From DASYAN01 sp034431765 (GTDB lineage: Bacteria; Chloroflexota; Ktedonobacteria; Ktedonobacterales; Ktedonobacteraceae), in NCBI GenBank assembly GCA_034431765.1, contig DAOUDD010000215.1, forward strand, positions 1 to 11,042: DNA of 11,042 bases. Direction: 5' to 3'. The translations under genes were made by a program, and so were the position numbers. The notes beneath the pieces are model-generated. The model made no database searches, was not told where the DNA came from, and was given only the letters and a program-made list of their open reading frames with translations. This document shows positions 6,154 through 11,042 of this stretch, piece after piece. Within the stretch, counting starts at the first letter, position 1, and each line of letters opens with the position of its first letter.

Positions 6154-6471
6154 ATGCGTGATATATTGGACGAGATTGAGAAGTGGCGGGCACGTGGTGA
6201 GAAAGTTGCGGTGGCGACGGTGGTGAGCGTCGCCGGTTCAGCGCCACGACAACCCGGCGCGAAGCTGGCAGTGAGCGAACACAGCGAGCTGGCGGGTTCT
6301 GTGAGTGGTGGGTGCGTGGAGCCTGCGGTTGTAGAGGCTGCACTGGAAGTTTTGCAGAATGGGCAGCCGCAGATGCTCCAGTTCGGTATCAGCGAGGATG
6401 ACAATCTGGCACAGCTTGGCCTTGCCTGTGGCGGCACCATCTCCGTATTTGTTGAGCGCTTGGATTGGTGA
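6154..6471 (+). CDS. XdhC/CoxI-domain protein, short form
   Basis: This 105-residue protein consists only of the XdhC/CoxI domain. It is related to XdhC, which binds molybdenum cofactor and inserts it into xanthine dehydrogenase-type enzymes. The family landmarks are intact: SVAGSAPRQPGAKLAV (25-40), SVSGGCVEPAVVE (49-61) with Cys54, and GLACGGTISVFVE (89-101) with Cys92. The start ATG at 6154 has GGAGGA 7 bases upstream; the frame upstream of it lies inside the VWA gene. The next gene, 11 bases on, holds the Rossmann part. XdhC proteins elsewhere often carry both parts in one chain, so this looks like a natural two-gene form. The sequence reaches the family's natural domain boundary before the stop, so it is not a frameshifted fragment. 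Confidence 0.88.
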   Translation: MRDILDEIEKWRARGEKVAVATVVSVAGSAPRQPGAKLAVSEHSELAGSVSGGCVEPAVVEAALEVLQNGQPQMLQFGISEDDNLAQLGLACGGTISVFVERLDW

Positions 6472-6482
6472 AGGACACGCTC

Positions 6483-7238
6483 ATGAGCGATCTTTATACA
6501 CATCTGCGAGATGCGCTGAAAGAGCAGCGGGCGGTGGCGATGGCGACAGTTACCGGTGGGCCTGCTTACGTGGGCAATAAGTTGCTGGTCTTTCCAGGCG
6601 GACAAGCGGAAGGTTCAACTGGAAGTGACCAATTGAATGAAAAGGTGCGTGTAGATGCTGAGCAGGCAATCTGGCGTGGTGAGGCCGCTATTCATACATA
6701 TAGTGTCCAGACGGCTCAAGGAACTCAGACGTTTGATGTCTTTATCGAGGGGTTCCCACCGCCACCGGAGCTGATTATTGTTGGGGCGGGGCACATAGCG
6801 ATTCCTCTCACTTCATTTGCTAAGACACTGGGTTATCGTGTTGTCATTGTTGATGCACGGGCAGCTTTCGCTACACGCGAACGCTTCCCACATGCCGATG
6901 AGTTGATTGTCTCCTGGCCTGATGAGATTTTAGCGACCCGGCCTCTCTATCCATCCACCTCGGTGGCTGTGCTGACGCATGATCCCAAGTTTGATGAGCC
7001 GACGCTGCAGATCGTTTTATCACGACATACTGGTTACATCGGTGCAATTGGAAGCAGGAAGACGAGTGCCGAACGAGCACAGCGTCTTCTGCACCTTGGG
7101 CTTACAGAGGAACAGGTAGCACGAATTCATGCACCTATTGGTCTTCCACTTGGAGCAAGCTCCCCCGAAGAAATCGCGCTGGCGATTATAGCAGAGATTG
7201 TTGCAACACGACACGGAAAGAGCGTCAGGCTGGCCTAA
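6483..7238 (+). CDS. XdhC family protein with Rossmann domain (CoxF/CoxI-like)
   Basis: This 251-residue protein is predicted to help deliver or modify the molybdenum cofactor of a xanthine dehydrogenase/CO dehydrogenase-type enzyme. Residues 1-90 resemble a worn XdhC/CoxI domain without the Cys-bearing GCVE and CGG motifs that the preceding gene has. Residues 96-250 form the XdhC Rossmann domain: ELIIVGAGHIAIPLTSFAKT (96-115) with the nucleotide-binding GAGHIA, VVIVDAR (about 120-126), GAIGSRKTSAER (about 190-201), and the family block HAPIGLPLGASSPEEIALAI (about 219-238). The start ATG at 6483 is preferred because GAAGGA lies 7 bases upstream; GTG 6468 and TTG 6465 are in frame but lack a good site. 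The two XdhC proteins probably act together, one supplying the Cys residues and one the nucleotide fold (inference). No terminator is obvious after it. Confidence 0.9.
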   Translation: MSDLYTHLRDALKEQRAVAMATVTGGPAYVGNKLLVFPGGQAEGSTGSDQLNEKVRVDAEQAIWRGEAAIHTYSVQTAQGTQTFDVFIEGFPPPPELIIVGAGHIAIPLTSFAKTLGYRVVIVDARAAFATRERFPHADELIVSWPDEILATRPLYPSTSVAVLTHDPKFDEPTLQIVLSRHTGYIGAIGSRKTSAERAQRLLHLGLTEEQVARIHAPIGLPLGASSPEEIALAIIAEIVATRHGKSVRLA

Positions 7239-7360
7239 TGTGAACAAAGATGATACTTTCCTCGTGCTGCTTCGTCTCTCATAATATGCCTTTGCGCAGT
7301 TGTCCTTTCCTGCAATCCTCGAAATTGTGAACCAATTCATAGCACAAACATGCTAGTGTA

Positions 7361-7389
7361 TTGTAAGATGAGAGAAATAATATTAAATT
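7361..7389 (+). promoter_or_regulatory. Possible promoter of the LCP gene
   Basis: TTGTAA (7361-7366) and TAAATT (7384-7389) are 17 bases apart in a locally AT-rich stretch about 60 bases before the start. The -10 match is poor. The 207 bases from 7239 to 7445 contain no gene. Confidence 0.25.
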
Positions 7390-7445
7390 ACAGCAATATT
7401 CTTGTTTAATCCAGCATAGGAATCATCGCGAGAAGAAAAGGATGC

Positions 7446-8870
7446 ATGATGTCAAATAATTCTATGTATGACGATAGAACGCAACCGGCACAGAGCTATA
7501 ATCCTCAGCGAAACGCTGGACAGCAAGGGCCACAGGGGCCGCTTGTGCTGGGTGGCAATAATAATCCACCGCCTCAGCAAGGACGCCGCCCCTATCACTA
7601 TCCACCACAGCAACCACAGCAACAGCCGCCACAACCAGTGCCCAACTACCCACAGGGGCAACCACCTCGTGCCCCGCACGCACCTCAGGGACCACAAGGT
7701 CCATACAGAGGGCCACAACAGCCGCATGGACCGGCAAATGCGTATGGACAGGTAGCACAACCTGTTCCACCGAACGTCGATCGCTATCCATTACAACCAG
7801 GGCAGGTGGGTGGCCCAAATATGCCTGGTCCGGGAGGGCAAAAAATGCGCCGACGCCGGAGAGGTCGTGGCCGCCAAATTGGTTGTCTTGCAACCCTGGC
7901 AATCCTGCTCGTGCTCGGCATCTTCGCCTTCACCACCATCCAGCACGTCCTTGCCTTCGGCTCTGCCATCTCAAAAAAGGCTCCCACCAGTACCGAAACA
8001 GGGTACATGAGCACAGCAGATCGTACCAATCTGTTAATCATGGGCTACGGGGGAGGTGCTCATGATGGAGCGTATCTGACCGATTCACTGCTCGTAGTGA
8101 GTTTGCTCCCACAGAGCCATCACACCTCGCTCGTCTCGGTGCCACGCGACCTCTGGGTACAGTATCCACCTGATTCGGGGCAATATACCAAGATCAACTC
8201 AGTCTACGAGTTTGCATCGGACAATAACAAAGATGTTGAAGCTGGTGGAACAGCGATGACGCAGAAGATTTCGCTCGTCACGGGTATGGATGTCAAATAC
8301 TGGCTGACCATCAACTTCGATGGCTTCAAAAAGGTTATTGACTCTATGGGGGGTGTTGATGTGAGTGTGCCCAATTCCTTTAACGCCTGTTATCCCAAAA
8401 ACGATGATGCTGCGCAGGACCCAAGCTGGATCAAGGTGCAATTCGATAAGGGGGTCCAGCATATGGATGGTGCAACGGCTATTCAGTACGCGCGCGCACG
8501 TGAGCCATTGGAAGTCTGTGGCATGGGTACATCTGAGAATCTCGCGGAACTCACTGACTTTGGACGTTCTGCACGCCAGCAGATCATTATCAAGGCCGTG
8601 ATCTCCCAGGTGAAACAGGCCAGCACATGGCCGCGTCTCTACGGCGCGATGGACGCGTTAAAGGATACCATCAAAACCAATATGTCACTGGCGGACCTGG
8701 GGCAGTTCGCGCTGAAGATGGATCTCAATGATCCGAAAGCGGCACGTATCGGACTGAGCAATCAGAACGTACTCGCTGACGGTTATGTGGGTGGACAATA
8801 CATTCTCCAACCTCAGGGCGGAAATTGGGGCGCGATCCCCGAATATATCAAGCAGAATTTGTACAACTAG
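7446..8870 (+). CDS. LytR-CpsA-Psr (LCP) family cell-wall glycopolymer transferase
   Basis: This 474-residue membrane enzyme is predicted to attach lipid-linked glycopolymers to peptidoglycan at the outer face of the membrane. Residues 1-132 are a cytoplasmic, probably disordered Pro/Gln/Gly-rich head with GPQGP-type repeats. A basic stop (KMRRRRRGRGR, 133-143) precedes one transmembrane helix (about 148-171). The extracellular LCP domain (about 194-395) keeps family residues: LTDSLLVVSL (211-220), SVPRDLWV (231-238), KINSVYEF (249-256), IQYARAR (346-352), and DFGRSARQQ (371-379). Two extracellular Cys (315 and 358) could pair. ATG codons at 7446 and 7449 both fit; AAAGGA spacing (3 versus 6 bases) slightly favours 7449. 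It is followed by a strong shared terminator. The pyrophosphate-binding Asp and Arg residues are in place, so it is probably active. Confidence 0.93.
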   Translation: MMSNNSMYDDRTQPAQSYNPQRNAGQQGPQGPLVLGGNNNPPPQQGRRPYHYPPQQPQQQPPQPVPNYPQGQPPRAPHAPQGPQGPYRGPQQPHGPANAYGQVAQPVPPNVDRYPLQPGQVGGPNMPGPGGQKMRRRRRGRGRQIGCLATLAILLVLGIFAFTTIQHVLAFGSAISKKAPTSTETGYMSTADRTNLLIMGYGGGAHDGAYLTDSLLVVSLLPQSHHTSLVSVPRDLWVQYPPDSGQYTKINSVYEFASDNNKDVEAGGTAMTQKISLVTGMDVKYWLTINFDGFKKVIDSMGGVDVSVPNSFNACYPKNDDAAQDPSWIKVQFDKGVQHMDGATAIQYARAREPLEVCGMGTSENLAELTDFGRSARQQIIIKAVISQVKQASTWPRLYGAMDALKDTIKTNMSLADLGQFALKMDLNDPKAARIGLSNQNVLADGYVGGQYILQPQGGNWGAIPEYIKQNLYN

Positions 8871-8879
8871 GAGTTAGCG

Positions 8880-8929
8880 AAATGATAGAGGGCAGTGTCG
8901 AAATGGATCGACACTGCCCTTTATCATTT
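8880..8929. terminator. Two-way intrinsic terminator between convergent genes
   Basis: Thirteen perfect pairs (8889-8901 with 8908-8920, core GGGCAGTGTCGA) close a 6-base loop. They continue through a G·U position (8888/8921) into eight further pairs: AAATGATA (8880-8887) with TATCATTT (8922-8929). The flanking A and T bases serve as the U-tract on either strand. It lies 10 bases after the LCP stop and 15 bases before the FrnE-like stop. Confidence 0.9.
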
Positions 8930-8943
8930 CCGCATTCACGCGG

Positions 8944-9660
8944 TTAGCTGCTCTTTGGGACGGCACAGCTATCGCCTTCACAGACACCTGCATCCTGCCC
9001 ATTTCCGGTAATGTGTATCAGGGGGTGAGCGTCGGACCATGCGGTTTGCAGCACCTCGGTAAAGACTTCTGTAGGCTGGGCACCGGAGACGCCGTACTTT
9101 TCGTCGATTACAAAGAATGGGACACCCTGCACACCAAGCATACGAGCACGGCGGATGTCAGCCTGCACCTCGTCGCTGTAGGCGTCACTTTCGAGCTTCT
9201 GGCGAGTCTCATTGGTGTCAAGACCAATCTCGCCAGCAAGACGGACCAGCTCAGTGCGATTGCCGATGGCAACGCCCTCGGTGAAGTATGCTTTGAGCAG
9301 TCGCTCTTTTGCCTCGTCCTGCAAGTTTTTCGTAGCGGCAAAATGGATCAGGCGATGAGCGTCAAACGTGTTGTTGTGCTTTGTTCTGTCAAGGTGGTAC
9401 TCTAAGCCTGCCTGTGCCGCGATTGAGGTGACGCGATCCTGCATCCCCTGAAGCTGCGTGGGGCTACCGCCATACTTCTTTGCCAGCACCTCATCCATCA
9501 TCGCATCCGACTCGGCTGGCGCATCTGGATCAAGCTGATAGCTTCTCCATGTTACCTCAACGTTATCCTGTTGCGGGAATTGAGCCAGCGCAGACTCAAA
9601 GTGACGTTTGCCAATATAGCACCAGGGACAGGCCACATCAGACCATATTTCAACTTTCAT
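8944..9660 (-). CDS. DsbA family oxidoreductase, FrnE-like
   Basis: This 238-residue thioredoxin-fold protein is of the DsbA/FrnE type (the family often named 2-hydroxychromene-2-carboxylate isomerase-like). The redox active site is CPWC (11-14) right after the first strand (MKVEIWSDVA). The helical insert covers about 50-150, with the FrnE signature NTFDAHRL (98-105). The second half of the thioredoxin fold has GVQGVPFF (176-183), whose Pro181 is the cis-Pro facing the active site, and VSGAQPTEVF (191-200). There is no signal peptide, so it is cytosolic, as in other FrnE proteins. The C-terminal tail carries two further Cys (227 and 232, CEGDSC), seen in some FrnE proteins as a possible second redox pair. 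The ribosome site is weak (GAGAGAG). The true substrate is unknown. Confidence 0.93.
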   Translation of the reverse strand: MKVEIWSDVACPWCYIGKRHFESALAQFPQQDNVEVTWRSYQLDPDAPAESDAMMDEVLAKKYGGSPTQLQGMQDRVTSIAAQAGLEYHLDRTKHNNTFDAHRLIHFAATKNLQDEAKERLLKAYFTEGVAIGNRTELVRLAGEIGLDTNETRQKLESDAYSDEVQADIRRARMLGVQGVPFFVIDEKYGVSGAQPTEVFTEVLQTAWSDAHPLIHITGNGQDAGVCEGDSCAVPKSS

Positions 9661-9963
9661 AGCATGCTCTCTCTTCTCAATTGTAGTTCGTAGCGCTTAG
9701 CATGGAACTTCGTCTTTTTCTGTGTGATATCTTCTGTAGGAGAGAACAATCTCCGGCTAGAAAATCATTCACAGCGTAGCTACAAAATCTTGACTAGCAC
9801 GTCCACCCTATCGAGCATATGCACATTTGCATCTACACGTTTGCCTGATATACTATGGGTACATTCCCTTATTGAATGCACTCTTCCTACCTATACCTAA
9901 CAATTCTATTTACAGACGCATGTTTAAAAAAGCAGCATATTTTCGAGGATGCGAGGAACAGCT
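9661..9963. other. Divergent intergenic region
   Basis: No gene was found in these 303 bases between the FrnE-like gene (minus) and the kinase-fold gene (plus). It holds a good plus-strand promoter at 9826-9854 and a small hairpin (GGAGA 9739-9743 with TCTCC 9750-9754). A second -35-like TTGACT (9790-9795) has no good -10 partner. Confidence 0.6.
9826..9854 (+). promoter_or_regulatory. Promoter with extended -10
   Basis: TATACT (9849-9854) is preceded by TGA, giving the TGn element of an extended -10. TTTGCA (9826-9831) is a partial -35 at 17 bases. Transcription would start about 100 bases before the kinase-fold gene. Confidence 0.6.
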
Positions 9964-11042
9964 ATGACACAACGCGATGCCCGTTTGATTGGAGGAGTTT
10001 ATCGGACAGGGCAGGTTATTACGACGGGCAATATGCTCACAACGTCTACAGCGTATAATCGCAATACAAACGATGTGGTCGGGCTTGCTGTGATCAACCT
10101 GACTTCTGCGCAACAGATTTCGCCTGCTGTCCACAATCTGCTGCAAACACTTGATAGGCGGCGCACGCTCCAATCGGCGCATGTGTTACGCGTTCATGAC
10201 TGGGGACTTGAAGAGAATCGTATCTATATCGCGACCGATCCACCGCGTGGGGTGACGTTGCAGCATGTGCTGGATAACGAAAATATTGATGTGCAGCGTG
10301 CGATTGAGCTGATTCGTCAGCTTGCATTCGGACTGAGGGATCTGCACGAGCGCGGTTTAAGCGCGCTTGATCTGCGACCACAATTAGTCACCGTTGATAC
10401 AATCGGGGTGACAGATCGTGTGCAGATCGACGATGTCGGCTTACGTGCACTGCTACTGACGCTGGGCTACACCAGTTCGCAGCGCAACGATGATATCGGC
10501 TATCTTGATCCGCGCTACTCGCCTCCTGAATACCTGTATAATGGGCAGATCGGTCCATGGAGCGACATCTACCAGGTGGGCCTGCTGCTCTTCACGCTTG
10601 TTACGGGACGACTCCCCTATGTAGGGAAGACGCCCGCCGAGACAAGTATTTTGCAAAGCACGGCAGCAATCCCTCTTATGTCGCGCTATCAGCATGATAC
10701 TCCGCCACAGTTGCAAAGCTTGCTCGAACATGCATTGGCAAAAAATTCAGCGCAACGTTTCGCGAATGCAACAGCACTGCTCAATGCGCTCGCAAGTGTC
10801 CAGATTGCACCACGCATACGACAGACGCTGAATACTCCGATTGATGTAGAGGAGCAGGATAGAGTCATTCAGCCAAGCGCGAACTTGACGAAAGAAATAC
10901 AGTCTCTGCAGGAGTGGCTCGCCCAGCGTGTACAGACTGGAGACCGAACTTCATCGGGTCAGCAGCCACAAGGTGAGGCAGCACTCGCGCATATTCCAAC
11001 GGCGACAGGCGTCTACGCCTACCTTGTTCACGAGGATGATAA
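9964..11042 (+). CDS. Serine/threonine kinase-fold protein, probable pseudokinase, 3' end outside window
   Basis: The frame runs open from ATG 9964 to the window end (359 residues seen); GAGGA lies 7 bases before the start. Residues about 13-278 follow the layout of a bacterial Hanks-type kinase, but most catalytic features are gone. There is no glycine-rich loop (TTGNMLTTSTAYN). The ATP-binding Lys position is Ile44 (VGLAVINL). HRD is Ala134-Leu135-Asp136, and the catalytic-loop Asn is Leu141 (SALDLRPQLV). Kept are Asp157 of a DVG in place of DFG, the PPE (187-189) for APE, and WSDIYQVGLLLFTLVTGRLP (199-218), which is the strongest family block. After about 280 comes a polar linker with a Gln/Ser/Gly-rich segment (about 325-338). 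No membrane helix is visible yet; one may follow outside. It probably binds or scaffolds rather than phosphorylates. Kinase fold is confident; inactivity is inferred. Confidence 0.82.
   Translation, partial: MTQRDARLIGGVYRTGQVITTGNMLTTSTAYNRNTNDVVGLAVINLTSAQQISPAVHNLLQTLDRRRTLQSAHVLRVHDWGLEENRIYIATDPPRGVTLQHVLDNENIDVQRAIELIRQLAFGLRDLHERGLSALDLRPQLVTVDTIGVTDRVQIDDVGLRALLLTLGYTSSQRNDDIGYLDPRYSPPEYLYNGQIGPWSDIYQVGLLLFTLVTGRLPYVGKTPAETSILQSTAAIPLMSRYQHDTPPQLQSLLEHALAKNSAQRFANATALLNALASVQIAPRIRQTLNTPIDVEEQDRVIQPSANLTKEIQSLQEWLAQRVQTGDRTSSGQQPQGEAALAHIPTATGVYAYLVHEDD

Noticed and set aside
6003..6605. 200-codon minus-strand open frame across the VWA and XdhC genes
   Set aside because: It lies opposite two clearly coding genes with strong family motifs; its Ser/Thr/Ala-rich translation is typical of an antisense shadow.
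7462..7902. Long minus-strand open frame opposite the LCP gene
   Set aside because: It is the mirror of the repetitive Pro/Gln-rich codons of the LCP head; no ribosome site or family.
9964..11042. Active serine/threonine protein kinase
   Set aside because: The ATP-binding Lys, HRD Arg/His and catalytic Asn are all replaced and the glycine loop is absent, so an active kinase call is not supported by the visible sequence.

Overview
The window looks like chromosomal DNA of a Ktedonobacteria-type Chloroflexota (inference). The reasons are mid-range GC, repeat-rich gaps between genes, a LytR-CpsA-Psr protein with a long Pro/Gln-rich cytoplasmic head, a kinase-fold protein, and CO-dehydrogenase-type accessory genes. 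No rRNA, tRNA, CRISPR array, transposase or phage gene was seen.

Left part (1-2450). A minus-strand gene of unknown function runs off the left edge (1-250). It is divergent from a tightly coupled pair on the plus strand: a GNAT acetyltransferase (404-928) and a DUF1697 protein (925-1467). About 1 kb without an intact gene follows. It holds short GGAAACAAC-type tandem repeats, a GC-rich inverted repeat, a strong intrinsic terminator, the broken remains of a flavin-reductase-like gene (1946-2184) and a probable dispersed repeat (about 2190-2440).

Middle part (2450-7240). A solitary ATP synthase c-subunit gene (atpE, minus strand) is divergent from a LuxR-type response regulator whose phospho-acceptor Asp is replaced by Glu. 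Next is a four-gene plus-strand operon: MoxR AAA+ ATPase, VWA/CoxE protein, a short XdhC/CoxI-domain protein and a Rossmann-type XdhC protein. This is the coxD-coxE-coxF/I type of maturation module for molybdenum hydroxylases such as aerobic CO dehydrogenase, but the large, medium and small enzyme subunits are not in the window.

Right part (7240-11042). A LytR-CpsA-Psr cell-wall glycopolymer ligase (plus) converges on a FrnE-like DsbA-family oxidoreductase (minus), and a near-perfect two-way terminator hairpin lies between them. A kinase-fold protein (9964 to the right edge) is preceded by a good extended -10 promoter. It lacks most catalytic residues and is read here as a pseudokinase.

The most notable points are the two signalling proteins that look disabled or constitutively set (the Asp-to-Glu regulator and the pseudokinase), the lone atpE, and the maturation module without its enzyme. 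No clearly new multi-gene system was found.
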